A stretch of 64,000 nt of DNA, from assembly GCA_964529175.1 (NCBI GenBank), contig CAZGVO010000002.1:310001-374000 (forward strand). The letters are read 5' to 3'. The notes beneath the pieces are model-generated. The model was not told where the DNA came from. It ran no database searches and was given only the letters and a program-made list of their open reading frames with translations. This DNA is from JAAFJM01 sp964529175 (GTDB taxonomy: Bacteria; Bacteroidota; Bacteroidia; UKL13-3). A program made the position numbers and the translations under genes. This document shows, one piece after another, positions 8,734 to 18,317 of the stretch. Position 1 is the first letter of the stretch. Each line of letters opens with the position of its first letter.

Positions 8734-10872
8734 ATGAAAAATAACTTTTTTTCGCTGGTTTTACTACTAGTAATCTCTTGTACTCCTGCTTACTTTCCAG
8801 AACATGGCAGAAAATTCACTTCTTACAATAATCCATATGGTAGTGTGAGCGAAGCTGATGTGGCCGAGGCGTTAAAATTGAAAAAAAAATACCCTGAAAA
8901 TACAGAATATATAGCCGATTATATAGTGAATTCTTATACGTTTGATTATTATGCTGATAATTTAAAAAAAGGTAATCCAATTGGAGTTAAAGAAGAAACC
9001 TTTGAGAAGTATACATCCATTGCCGATTTTGTTAAGCTTTCAAAACTTGAATATTTTAATGATCAAATAAATTTCGATGGTTTTTTTGTAAAGTATGGAT
9101 CAAGAAAAGATGAAAATTTTATAAAACGAGATTATGTAATAAGTAATTTTCAAAGTCGTGGTATATTTTTTTCGGATGCACGTCAGGCTCAAATTGCCTC
9201 AGAATTAAGCGTAGCTGGTACCAATTTGCGTTTAAATTTTTCACGTTATTATAAAGATGCTAAATATTTAACTAGTGCTTATTTCTTAGAAGGTTTTCCT
9301 CAAAAAGAAAAGGTTATAACATTTGCAATTCCTAATTATTTAAAAGTTGAAATTATTGAAAAGAATTTTGAGGGATTTAATATTGAAAAATCAGATAAAA
9401 AATATGTGATCAAGGATGATCAAATGAAAAGCAGAATTACAGAATCTAAAAGTAAAGAAAAGCTTACTTACGTTACCTATATTCTTAAGGATGCTAAAGG
9501 TATTAAAACAGAAAAACTGATGCCTGGTTATTCTCATAATTTACCACATATTGTAATTTTGGTAAAATCAATAGATTTAGATATGGCAAAGGCGTACAGT
9601 AAACCTATTCCAAAAGAGCTTAAAGAAGCTGCGGCTGAAGCAGATAAAGGTAAATCAAAAGTAAAAGCTAAAACTGTTGTAAAAAAGGCGGAGTTAAAGC
9701 CAGTTCCACTAATTGCAAATACAAATGATTTATATGCTCATTATTCTCAAATAGTAAGTAAACTTGAAAATGATTCAACTGTATTAATTGAAAAGGTAAA
9801 AAGCATTATTAAAGATAAAACAACTGATTTAGATAAAATTGAAGCAATTTTTTATTGGGTGCAAGATAATATTAGATATGTAGCCTATGAGGACGGAATA
9901 GCGGCTTTTAAACCTGATGCTTGTCAAAATGTTTTTAACAATCGTTATGGCGATTGTAAAGGAATGGCTAACCTATTAAAGTCAATGATAGGTACTTTAG
10001 GTTACGATGCGAGATTAACATGGGTGGGTACAAAACACTTGAATTATGATTATAATGTTCCTAGCATTGTAGTTGATAATCACATGATTTGTACTGTAAT
10101 TTTAAATGGTAAAAAATACTACTTAGATGGAACAGAAAGTTTTATTGGGATTGATGATTATGCTGATAGAATTCAAGGCAGACCAGTAATGGTTCAAAAT
10201 GGTTTAGATTATACCATTGATACTATACCTGATTTGTCTTCGGATAGAAATTTAAGATTAAGAAAAGCTAACTTTACTTTAGCCAATAATACTTTTGAAG
10301 GCAAAATGTATGAAACCATAAAAGGTGAAAATAAAACAGATATTTTAAGAAGTTTTCATAACTCACCATTAGATAAAAAAGATAAAGTATTGTTAGATGT
10401 GATTGATCCAAACGATATTGATATTGATGTAAAAAATGTTGTAGCTTCTGATTTAAATAATAGAAGAATTGACATTGACATGAACTATGATTTAAAAGTA
10501 AGTAATCATATGGTTACAAATGGAAATACTATTATGTTTAAGCCTGATTATAATAGAGAGTTTTCAGCTAGTAAAGCCGATAGTGCTCGTTTCTTCGACA
10601 TTCAGTTTGATCACAAATTAAATTATGCTTACGATTTGAGTTTTGCTATTCCTACTGGTTATAAACTGGTATCAACTCCTCAAAATTTGACTATTGATAA
10701 TCCTGAATTTAGTTTAGTAATGAAATACGAAAACTTAGGAAATACCATCCGTTACACCAAATCAATTATTTTGAAGAAAGGTAAAATTAGTAAAAATAAT
10801 TTTAAAGAATGGAATCAAATGATTGATAAAATGAGAGATAATTACAATCAATACATAGTATTAAGCAAATAA
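8734..10872 (+). CDS. Transglutaminase-core lipoprotein, cassette copy 1 (intact catalytic triad)
   Basis: A 712-residue predicted lipoprotein: signal peptide with lipobox LVISC (Cys16). The N-terminal ~290 residues form a beta-rich domain, with a stretch (about 165-285) reminiscent of DUF3857. A Lys/Ala-rich linker runs at about 293-322. The transglutaminase-like core is at about 330-480 with C408 (RYGDCKG), H450 (VDNHM) and D465 (YYLDGTE) aligned as a Cys-His-Asp triad. The C-terminal ~110 residues (DIQFDHKLNY to the end) look like DUF3858. Family members act as periplasmic peptidases or transamidases, and the substrate is unknown. It leads a three-gene unit; the next gene starts 11 bp on. 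A full paralog lies at 13863. Confidence 0.85.
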   Translation: MKNNFFSLVLLLVISCTPAYFPEHGRKFTSYNNPYGSVSEADVAEALKLKKKYPENTEYIADYIVNSYTFDYYADNLKKGNPIGVKEETFEKYTSIADFVKLSKLEYFNDQINFDGFFVKYGSRKDENFIKRDYVISNFQSRGIFFSDARQAQIASELSVAGTNLRLNFSRYYKDAKYLTSAYFLEGFPQKEKVITFAIPNYLKVEIIEKNFEGFNIEKSDKKYVIKDDQMKSRITESKSKEKLTYVTYILKDAKGIKTEKLMPGYSHNLPHIVILVKSIDLDMAKAYSKPIPKELKEAAAEADKGKSKVKAKTVVKKAELKPVPLIANTNDLYAHYSQIVSKLENDSTVLIEKVKSIIKDKTTDLDKIEAIFYWVQDNIRYVAYEDGIAAFKPDACQNVFNNRYGDCKGMANLLKSMIGTLGYDARLTWVGTKHLNYDYNVPSIVVDNHMICTVILNGKKYYLDGTESFIGIDDYADRIQGRPVMVQNGLDYTIDTIPDLSSDRNLRLRKANFTLANNTFEGKMYETIKGENKTDILRSFHNSPLDKKDKVLLDVIDPNDIDIDVKNVVASDLNNRRIDIDMNYDLKVSNHMVTNGNTIMFKPDYNREFSASKADSARFFDIQFDHKLNYAYDLSFAIPTGYKLVSTPQNLTIDNPEFSLVMKYENLGNTIRYTKSIILKKGKISKNNFKEWNQMIDKMRDNYNQYIVLSK

Positions 10873-10883
10873 ATTTTTGAGAA

Positions 10884-13058
10884 ATGAAAAGAAGAATTTT
10901 ATATAAAATAAATGTTATAATAGCATTGTTATTTCTTTTAAATAATAATGTTTGGAGCCAAAAAGAAAAAGATTTAAAAAAATTGCATGAGCTTCAAAAA
11001 GAAGATACAGAACCTGCTTTTAGCGCTTTATCAGAGCCAGAAAAGTATAAAAAAGAATCGATGGTAATGCTGGCCGAAAAACTAAAAGTGGTGCAGGCTA
11101 AAATAAAAACGATTAATAATGGATATGCTTATTTTGATCAATACTTTGTTTACTCAAGAACAAGAATAAAACTGAATGATTTAAATGCGATTGAAGCATA
11201 CAGCGATTTTGAGTTTGAAGATGGTAATGAGTTTGAAGTGAAAATTGTAAAGCCTGACGGCAAAAAAATTGATGTTGATTTAAAAGATGCAGTAGATGCT
11301 GACAACCTGAAAACGAGCAATAAATTTTTCAATAAGTTTTTAGTTAATAAGAGAAAGAAAATTGCCATTAAAAACTTAGAAATTGGGGATATTATCGATT
11401 ACAGTTCACTTTATCGCTCAAGTAGCTATTTGTACCGCAGTATATATTTTACCAATATTACAGGAATGCCCATTGTTTACTTAAAAAATGAATTTAAGGT
11501 AAATAAAAATAATACAGTAGTTGCCTTCAAAAATTTTAACGGAGCCAAAACCCTTATCCAAAAAGCAGATGGTAAATTAGTTAATTATTCTTTTGAATCT
11601 AATTTAATTGATAAAAGAAAAGAAGAGATTATGAGTGATGATTATCAAAGCGATCCTTATTATAAATTAGATATTTATTTTGATGTACTAAGGTATTATC
11701 CATTAAAAGAAAAACCTGCAAAAAATGCTATTAAAAGCTCTCTTACCGAAGAAGAAATAAAAAAACACGTGTACAATGTATTTCGTTACAGTAAGTTGAA
11801 TAGCAATAATTATTTGGAGTTTATTAAATCAGAAAATGTTTATGGTCTTTCTGATGAGGATTACATAAAAAAGTACTATTACTTTTGTCGTGAAAATTTA
11901 TATCGATGCAGTATAGCATTTAACTTTGAGCAGAAAAAATACGGTGTTGAAATGTTAAATCAATTCATTTCACATTTAGAAAAGCGAGATATTAAATATG
12001 AGTTATTGGCAATGGTTTCTAAAGAAGATGGAACGATTAAGGATTTAATTAATACAGAAGATTTTTCTTATGGAATAAGGTTTACAACTGATGGTAATGA
12101 GCATTTTCTTACTATGTTTAATGCAAATAGTCAACTTGATGATATAAGCGAAGAATTTGATAATACAGAGGCTTATGCATTCTCAAATTATAGAGATGGT
12201 GTTTCTAAGATGGAAATGAATGTAATCAATATGCCTAAAGCAAATCATAAGGATAATATCTATACCATTAATATTGATGGCAATTTTAACACTAATGACA
12301 GTTTGGTATTAAATGTGTTAACCGAAGCGACTGGTTTTCAGCGTAGCGATTCAAGATTCAATTTAATTAATGCCAGAGAATACTTGAAACTTTACAATAA
12401 AGAGCTTGAAAGAAAGAAAGCAATTACGAAAAACAAAAAGCTTTATTATTTCACTAATTTGAATTATTACGGTGCTAATCAAGCTTTACTTGATAAAGAA
12501 GAAGAAAGAATACTAAAAGATCATTATGATAAACTTGAAAAGTACAAAAGAGAAAACCTTGAGAATGATGCACGCAATGAATATTATGTTCTTAGATATG
12601 AAAAATTTGAACCAATAAACGATGGAAGAAGTATTAAAAATACCACCACTAGCTGGAAAGAGAAATTTATAATTGGAAATACTTTGATACCTGCTGGTAA
12701 ATCGTTTGTTTTTGAGATAGGTAAAGTATTGGGTAGATTATCAATGATTTATGATAATGATGATAGGGTAGAAAGAACAAAACCTTTTTTTATAGATTAC
12801 AATAAAACTTTCACCATGAACGTAAAAATTAAAATACCTGATGGAAAAACTGTTAGTGGATTAGAAAGCTTAATTGTAAATGAAACTAACAAAGTTGGGT
12901 CAATTATTTCTACTGCAAAAATTGAAAATGGTTATATTGTTTGGAGTTTTACCAAAAAATTAAATAGCTACAAATTTGAAGCAGTTGACTGGAGCAATTA
13001 TATAAAAATTACCGACTTAGGTATGAATTTGAACACATCTAAAATCATTATTAATTAA
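10884..13058 (+). CDS. DUF3857/transglutaminase-like exported protein with lost catalytic triad, copy 1
   Basis: 724 residues with a Sec signal peptide (about 1-26, NNVWSQ). Residues ~60-250 resemble DUF3857 (RTRIKLNDLNAIEAYSDF, then IKNLEIGDIIDY). Residues ~310-430 keep the shape of a transglutaminase core, but the active-site Cys is replaced (KYGVEMLNQF where the active paralog has RYGDCKG). The expected His and Asp positions read SYGIRF and LTMFNAN. Residues ~570-724 resemble DUF3858 (KIKIPDGKTVSGLESL). It is therefore likely a pseudoenzyme partner of the lipoprotein encoded 11 bp upstream. Domain boundaries are by eye. The periplasm or outer membrane is the expected location. Confidence 0.75.
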   Translation: MKRRILYKINVIIALLFLLNNNVWSQKEKDLKKLHELQKEDTEPAFSALSEPEKYKKESMVMLAEKLKVVQAKIKTINNGYAYFDQYFVYSRTRIKLNDLNAIEAYSDFEFEDGNEFEVKIVKPDGKKIDVDLKDAVDADNLKTSNKFFNKFLVNKRKKIAIKNLEIGDIIDYSSLYRSSSYLYRSIYFTNITGMPIVYLKNEFKVNKNNTVVAFKNFNGAKTLIQKADGKLVNYSFESNLIDKRKEEIMSDDYQSDPYYKLDIYFDVLRYYPLKEKPAKNAIKSSLTEEEIKKHVYNVFRYSKLNSNNYLEFIKSENVYGLSDEDYIKKYYYFCRENLYRCSIAFNFEQKKYGVEMLNQFISHLEKRDIKYELLAMVSKEDGTIKDLINTEDFSYGIRFTTDGNEHFLTMFNANSQLDDISEEFDNTEAYAFSNYRDGVSKMEMNVINMPKANHKDNIYTINIDGNFNTNDSLVLNVLTEATGFQRSDSRFNLINAREYLKLYNKELERKKAITKNKKLYYFTNLNYYGANQALLDKEEERILKDHYDKLEKYKRENLENDARNEYYVLRYEKFEPINDGRSIKNTTTSWKEKFIIGNTLIPAGKSFVFEIGKVLGRLSMIYDNDDRVERTKPFFIDYNKTFTMNVKIKIPDGKTVSGLESLIVNETNKVGSIISTAKIENGYIVWSFTKKLNSYKFEAVDWSNYIKITDLGMNLNTSKIIIN

Positions 13059-13064
13059 AGACCA

Positions 13065-13706
13065 ATGAAGAAAATACATATATTTATTTTTGCATTTATT
13101 GCAATTTTTACTCAAAAAGGTTTTAGTCAAAGTGGAATTGATTTTTCATTAGTTCCAGTAGATTATGTACAAAGAGTTGATTTAGGTGGTGACAATAGAG
13201 CTCAACTATACTCTGGTGCGCATTATGGAATCAAACTTGGTTATTTTAAGTGGGAAACCCCATCTATTATGACTTTTATTTCATTACAATTAACTAATTT
13301 TAGTAAAGATTTTTATACCCAAAACTATGATGATGGCAAGTTTAATAATTTTACACAAAGTGCAACATCTTATTTAATTAAGATAGGTACTATGAATGTT
13401 TTTAATGAAATTGATTATAAGTCTCATATTTATTTAAAACAAGCTTTTCTTATTGCAATGAGAAGTGACAAGGTTAATCAAACAAATACTAACGCATTAA
13501 CTAACAATGCAGGTGTTAGTTTGAGGTATGATGATAACAAAGAAGATCCAGTGGGTTTTAGTTTAGGTTATGAAGCAGGAATGGGTTACCAATATAATGT
13601 AAATAAGAAATTAGGAGTTTATGCTGATGCAACCTTAGGTGTTCGCAGTTTTGAAGTAATGTTTTTTTTAAATACTAATTTAGGTGTTAGGTACCGATTA
13701 AGATAA
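13065..13706 (+). CDS. Small outer-membrane barrel-like protein, cassette copy 1
   Basis: 213 residues: a signal peptide ending near residue 21 (QKGFSQ), then alternating aromatic and polar strands (YGIKLGYFKWE, SLGYEAGMGYQYNV, LGVRYRLR at the C-terminus). The terminal aromatic/Arg ending and strand pattern suit an 8- to 10-stranded beta-barrel, but no family was recognised. It starts 6 bp after the pseudoenzyme gene and ends the first cassette before a strong terminator. The counterpart at 18318 shares the mature N-terminus QSGIDxxxxPV and the GLKIGYFKW-like strand. Confidence 0.7.
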   Translation: MKKIHIFIFAFIAIFTQKGFSQSGIDFSLVPVDYVQRVDLGGDNRAQLYSGAHYGIKLGYFKWETPSIMTFISLQLTNFSKDFYTQNYDDGKFNNFTQSATSYLIKIGTMNVFNEIDYKSHIYLKQAFLIAMRSDKVNQTNTNALTNNAGVSLRYDDNKEDPVGFSLGYEAGMGYQYNVNKKLGVYADATLGVRSFEVMFFLNTNLGVRYRLR

Positions 13707-13722
13707 AATATAGTAAAATAAG

Positions 13723-13761
13723 AAAAAACAGTTTGGTTAAGCATTACCAAACTGTTTTTTT
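13723..13761 (+). terminator. Terminator between cassette copies 1 and 2
   Basis: A 15-bp stem (13723-13737 with 13746-13760, core ACAGTTTGGT) with a short loop and a T run, 17 bp after the first barrel gene. It makes the two cassettes separate transcription units. Confidence 0.9.
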
Positions 13762-13838
13762 ATGCTTTTTACTTTTATGATATTCAAAAGTTCTTCCTAT
13801 TATTTAATTAAAAGTAAAAATAGGAGACTAAATTTTAG

Positions 13839-13848
13839 TTAATTCGTA
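13839..13848 (+). promoter_or_regulatory. Pre-start motif TTAATTCGTA of cassette copy 2
   Basis: TTAATTCGTA followed by CAAAAAA ends 14 bp before the ATG of the second transglutaminase lipoprotein. It matches the motif before copy 1 in sequence and spacing. Function is inferred from that conservation only. Confidence 0.3.
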
Positions 13849-13862
13849 CAAAAAATCAATTG

Positions 13863-16142
13863 ATGAAAAAAAATTATTTTCTATCCATTTTGTTTTTATT
13901 TTTTATAACCAGTTGTGTTAGAAGAAGTTATACTCTAGTGCCTCATGGTCAGTTAATTAATAAATACAGTAGCTCTATTGGTATTGTGAGCCCAAATGAT
14001 GTAGAAGAGGGTATTAAACTTAAAAGCATTTACCCAGAAAATACTGATTATGTAGCCGATTTTAATGTTAGTGTTTTTAAATTTGGCTATTTTGCTGATA
14101 ATGCAAAAAATGGTAACCCTATTTATGTAAATGAAGATTGTTTTGAAAAGTACATAGCAACTGATGATTTTGTTAAGTTTAGGAAACTAGAGTTTTTTAA
14201 TGATCAAGTTGGTTTAAATGCATTTAACGTAAAGCTTGGAACTAATGAAAATGTAAAAATGAAAAAATCAGACTACTTCGTTACAAATTTTCAAAGTGGG
14301 GGCATTTTTTATTCTGATGTAAAACAAGCCTATTATCTGACTGATTTGGGCGTGGTTGGAACAAATTTACGAATTAATTATACCAAGATTTATAAAGACG
14401 CTAAGTATTTAACCAGTGTTTATTTTTTAGATGAGTTTCCTCAAAAAGAAAGAGTAATCTCGTTTGAGGTTCCTTCGTATTTAAATATTGAAATTATTGA
14501 AAAAAACTTTGAAGGATATTCAATTGAAAAAAATAATCAAAAATATATTGTGGAAGATGAACAATTTAAGCAATATGTAAGTAAAGAAAAAGCAGCTGAT
14601 AAAACCAGATTTATTACCTATACTATCAGGAATACAAAAGCTTTAAAGCCCGAAGATAATCAGCCAGGTTACTCTTACAATGTACCTAATTTGGTAATTT
14701 TGGTAAAATCATTTGATGAAAATATCGCAAAAAATTACAACAAGACTCCTCCAAAAGAAGATAAAATTATATTGGATGAAAGAGCTAAAGCCGAAAAAGC
14801 AGCCAAAACTTTGCGAGACGCAAAAAATGCAAAGCTAGCACAAGAAGTTAGTGACCAAAAAGCAAAAGCGGCCAAAGAAAAAAAGGCTACTCCTACTAAA
14901 AATCAACCAATAAAAAGTAACAAATTAGCGGATAAAAAAGATTCAAAAAAGCCTGAAGTAAAACATCCAGTTGCTTTAATCGGAAACTTAAACGATTTGT
15001 ATGCGCATTATTCTCAAATAGTAAGTAAAGTTGATAATGACAGTACTGTATTTTTAGAAAAACTAAAAAGTATTGTAGCAACTAAAAAAACGGATATTGA
15101 TATTATTGAAGCAGTATTTTATTGGGTTCAAGATAATATTCGTTATGTAGCTTTTGAAGATGGAATTGCTGCCTTTAAACCCGAAAATTGCCAGAATGTA
15201 TATACTCAAAGATATGGCGATTGTAAGGGTATGGCTAATTTGCTCAAATGCATGCTTACTAGCTTGGGTTACGATGCAAGGTTAACCTGGATTGGAACCA
15301 AACATTTAAATTATAATTACGCTATACCAAGTATAATGGTAGATAATCATATGATTTGTACTGTATTGTTAAACGGTAAAAAATATTATTTAGATGCTAC
15401 AGAAAGTTTTATAGGGATTGACGATTATGCCGATAGAATACAAGGCAGACAAGCCATGGTGCAAGACGGGGCTAAATATTTTATTGATACCATACCAAAT
15501 TTTTCGGCCGATAGAAATTTGTATTTGCGCAAAGGTGTTTTTTCGTTGAACGATAATATTTTTGATGGCTCCGTAAATGAAGTTATTAAGGGCGAGAACA
15601 AAACCAATATTTTGCGAGCTTACGCCAATACACGTTTAGATAAAAGAAATACTGTTGTTCAAGATTTTTTAGATCCTGATGATGTAGATATTGATGTGAG
15701 CAATATTTCAACATCCGATTTATCGGTAAGAAAAGGAAATGTACTGTTGTCGTACGATTTAGTAGTTAACAACCATTTGATTACTGTAGATGATATGATG
15801 ATGTTGAAACCTGACTATAAGCGCGAGTTTTATAATGCAAAAGCCGATAGTGGCCGCTATTTTGACTTACAGTTTGACCATAAACTCAATTATGTAAACG
15901 AGTATAAATTTGAAGTTCCCGAAGGATACAATGTAATGTATTTTCCCGAAAATTTGATTATTAATAATAAGGAGTTTTTAATAGAACTAACTTACGAATT
16001 GAGAGGGAATTATATAGTTTATAAAAAGAGTATTTTGTTGAAAAATGGCCGTATTACTAAAGCTAATTTTAAGCAATGGAATAATGCCATTGATAAGCTA
16101 AGAAATAACTACAATCAATACATTAAATTAAAAAGAAAATAA
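13863..16142 (+). CDS. Transglutaminase-core lipoprotein, cassette copy 2 (intact catalytic triad)
   Basis: 759 residues from ATG 13863 (a TTG sits directly before it, but the ATG gives the cleaner signal peptide). The lipobox is FITSC (Cys18). The order of domains is as in copy 1, with C454 (RYGDCKG), H496 (VDNHM) and D511 (YYLDATE). The core and flanks are nearly identical to copy 1 (WVQDNIRYVAFEDGIAAFKP against WVQDNIRYVAYEDGIAAFKP), while the N-terminal domain has drifted. The linker at about 300-365 is longer and strongly Lys/Ala-rich, predicted helical or disordered. The next gene begins 4 bp after the stop. Confidence 0.85.
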   Translation: MKKNYFLSILFLFFITSCVRRSYTLVPHGQLINKYSSSIGIVSPNDVEEGIKLKSIYPENTDYVADFNVSVFKFGYFADNAKNGNPIYVNEDCFEKYIATDDFVKFRKLEFFNDQVGLNAFNVKLGTNENVKMKKSDYFVTNFQSGGIFYSDVKQAYYLTDLGVVGTNLRINYTKIYKDAKYLTSVYFLDEFPQKERVISFEVPSYLNIEIIEKNFEGYSIEKNNQKYIVEDEQFKQYVSKEKAADKTRFITYTIRNTKALKPEDNQPGYSYNVPNLVILVKSFDENIAKNYNKTPPKEDKIILDERAKAEKAAKTLRDAKNAKLAQEVSDQKAKAAKEKKATPTKNQPIKSNKLADKKDSKKPEVKHPVALIGNLNDLYAHYSQIVSKVDNDSTVFLEKLKSIVATKKTDIDIIEAVFYWVQDNIRYVAFEDGIAAFKPENCQNVYTQRYGDCKGMANLLKCMLTSLGYDARLTWIGTKHLNYNYAIPSIMVDNHMICTVLLNGKKYYLDATESFIGIDDYADRIQGRQAMVQDGAKYFIDTIPNFSADRNLYLRKGVFSLNDNIFDGSVNEVIKGENKTNILRAYANTRLDKRNTVVQDFLDPDDVDIDVSNISTSDLSVRKGNVLLSYDLVVNNHLITVDDMMMLKPDYKREFYNAKADSGRYFDLQFDHKLNYVNEYKFEVPEGYNVMYFPENLIINNKEFLIELTYELRGNYIVYKKSILLKNGRITKANFKQWNNAIDKLRNNYNQYIKLKRK

Positions 16143-16145
16143 GGC

Positions 16146-18311
16146 ATGAAAAATCGATATAATCAATTATTAAAACGTGGTTTTCTTTTATTTTTTGTGC
16201 TATTGCATGGTTTATTTGTGTTTTCACAAAGTGCTAAAAATAAGAATAAACTTAAGAAAAGTGAGTTTGATAAATTACATAAACTTCAAAAAGAAGATAC
16301 CGAATCAGAGTTTAGTAACAATAAAATTCCTGAGCAATATAAGTTCGAGTCAATGGTAGTTTTGGCTGAAAAAACTAAAATTTTTGAAGATAAATTTACC
16401 TTTTACAATTATCATAGAATTAGAATAAAACTGAACGATTTAAGCGCTTTAGAAAATTACAGTGAGTATAAATTTTACGAAAATGATATTCTTGAAATAA
16501 AAATTATAAAGCAAAATAAAACTACCATTACGCTTGATTTAGCTGAAGCTGTAGATGCTGAAAATGTTAAAACAAGTAATATTAAGTTTAATAAACTAAT
16601 TGATTATGAGTCAAAACTGAAAAAAATAGCTATCGGTGGCTTAGAAATTGGTGATATAATTGATATTTCAAGCAGGAGTGTATTGGGTAATTTCTCGTAT
16701 AGAAATAATTATTTTGTTCAACTTGCTGGTATGCCAATAGTATATTTAAAAAATGAATTTATAGTAGGCAATTATTTTCAAGTAACCTATAAATCGTTTA
16801 ATGGTGCTAAGGAAATTACAAAAGAGAATAATGGAAATAAAATAGAGTTAACCTATGAACAAAAGATGATTGATAAGCGTTTGAACGAATTATTAGATCA
16901 AAGTTTATTAACCGACCCTTACTATTTTATTGAAATAAGAAAACTTTCAAAAAGACAATACAAAAAATTCAAAATCAGTAAAGAGGAAATAGCCAATAAA
17001 ATAACGCCAGAAGAAATTAAGAGAAGAATGGTGGAGTTGTTTAAGCCTTATGAACCAACAGATTATTATTACGAATTTTATAAATCGGAAGATATTTATA
17101 AATTAAGTGATGAAGACTTTGTAAAACACTATTTTTATTTTTGTAGAGATATATACTTTTTGCCAGAATTAGCCTTTAATGTTAATGTTCAATCATTTGA
17201 TTATCAGGTTATAAAAAAGTTTATCACACACTTAAAGAAGAGAAATATTCCGTTCGAGGTTTTATTGTTAAGCTCCAAGTATGATAAAAAAGATATAAAT
17301 GAAGTTGTAAATTTTGATGATTTTAAATTTGGACTTAGGTATAAAATTAACAATCAATATCATTACATCACAACATTTTATGTTAATAGCGAAATTGATG
17401 AAATAGGGGAGCACTTTGAAGGAACTGTGGCTTTTGTATTTAATAAAGTTAGAAAAAAGCGTAAAATTAATTATTACTTAGACTCTATTCCAACATTAGA
17501 TGCTAGTAAAAATATTTATGCTATTGAAATTGAAGCAAAATTCAACAAAAATTTAGATTCTTTAAATGTATTGATGAATTCAACAGTAACGGGTATCGAA
17601 AAAAATAAATTCAACTATAATTTGATTAATAGCGAAGCTTACTTTAATAAATTTATTGAATCGTGGACTAACAATAAGTTTTATAAATATACTTACTTTT
17701 TGGCCAATAATATTTATTTAGATGCTAATAAAGAATTTTTCAACTCTGAAGAAGAGAGACTTAAAAAAAATGTATTTACCAAATTAGAAAAGCAAAAATT
17801 AGAAAACATAAAAAATAATACTAACTCAGAGTACGATGTACTAAAATACCATTATTTTAAATCAATAAATGATGGGCGAAATTTGGATACTTCCCAACTA
17901 TTATGGCAGGAGTATTTTACAGTTGGTAATACCTTGCAAAAAGCTGGAGCAGCAAGTTATATTTTTGAAATAGGTAGCTTATTAGGCAAGTTATCGGTGG
18001 TAAGTAATAATGAAAATAGAAATGTTAAAACCAAGCCTTTTTTTATTAACTATAGCCGAAACTTAAGTATGAAAATAGTTGTAAAAATTCCTAATGGTAA
18101 AAAAGTACAAGGTTTAGAAAATCTAAATGTTAATTTTAAAAATAAAATTGGCGCTATTACCTCAAAAGCTAATATTGAAAATGGAAATTTAGTTTGGACA
18201 TTTACCAAAACTCAAAATGCTTTCAAATACAATAAAACCGATTGGAATGAGTATTTAATACTAACCGATTTGGCTTCACAATTAAATAACGCTAAACTTA
18301 TTTTCAACTAA
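16146..18311 (+). CDS. DUF3857/transglutaminase-like exported protein with lost catalytic triad, copy 2
   Basis: 721 residues; signal peptide about 1-27 (GLFVFSQ). Paralog of the 10884 product over its full length: shared FDKLHKLQKEDTE-type opening, RIRIKLNDLSALENYSEY, GLEIGDIIDISS and a DUF3858-like end (VKIPNGKKVQGLENLNV). The transglutaminase-shaped middle (about 310-430) again lacks the catalytic residues: the Cys region reads FDYQVIKKFITHL and the His region reads DDFKFGLRY. Loss in both copies argues that inactivity is old and kept, not recent decay. It is tightly coupled to its neighbours (4 bp before, 6 bp after). Confidence 0.75.
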   Translation: MKNRYNQLLKRGFLLFFVLLHGLFVFSQSAKNKNKLKKSEFDKLHKLQKEDTESEFSNNKIPEQYKFESMVVLAEKTKIFEDKFTFYNYHRIRIKLNDLSALENYSEYKFYENDILEIKIIKQNKTTITLDLAEAVDAENVKTSNIKFNKLIDYESKLKKIAIGGLEIGDIIDISSRSVLGNFSYRNNYFVQLAGMPIVYLKNEFIVGNYFQVTYKSFNGAKEITKENNGNKIELTYEQKMIDKRLNELLDQSLLTDPYYFIEIRKLSKRQYKKFKISKEEIANKITPEEIKRRMVELFKPYEPTDYYYEFYKSEDIYKLSDEDFVKHYFYFCRDIYFLPELAFNVNVQSFDYQVIKKFITHLKKRNIPFEVLLLSSKYDKKDINEVVNFDDFKFGLRYKINNQYHYITTFYVNSEIDEIGEHFEGTVAFVFNKVRKKRKINYYLDSIPTLDASKNIYAIEIEAKFNKNLDSLNVLMNSTVTGIEKNKFNYNLINSEAYFNKFIESWTNNKFYKYTYFLANNIYLDANKEFFNSEEERLKKNVFTKLEKQKLENIKNNTNSEYDVLKYHYFKSINDGRNLDTSQLLWQEYFTVGNTLQKAGAASYIFEIGSLLGKLSVVSNNENRNVKTKPFFINYSRNLSMKIVVKIPNGKKVQGLENLNVNFKNKIGAITSKANIENGNLVWTFTKTQNAFKYNKTDWNEYLILTDLASQLNNAKLIFN

Positions 18312-18317
18312 TTCAAC

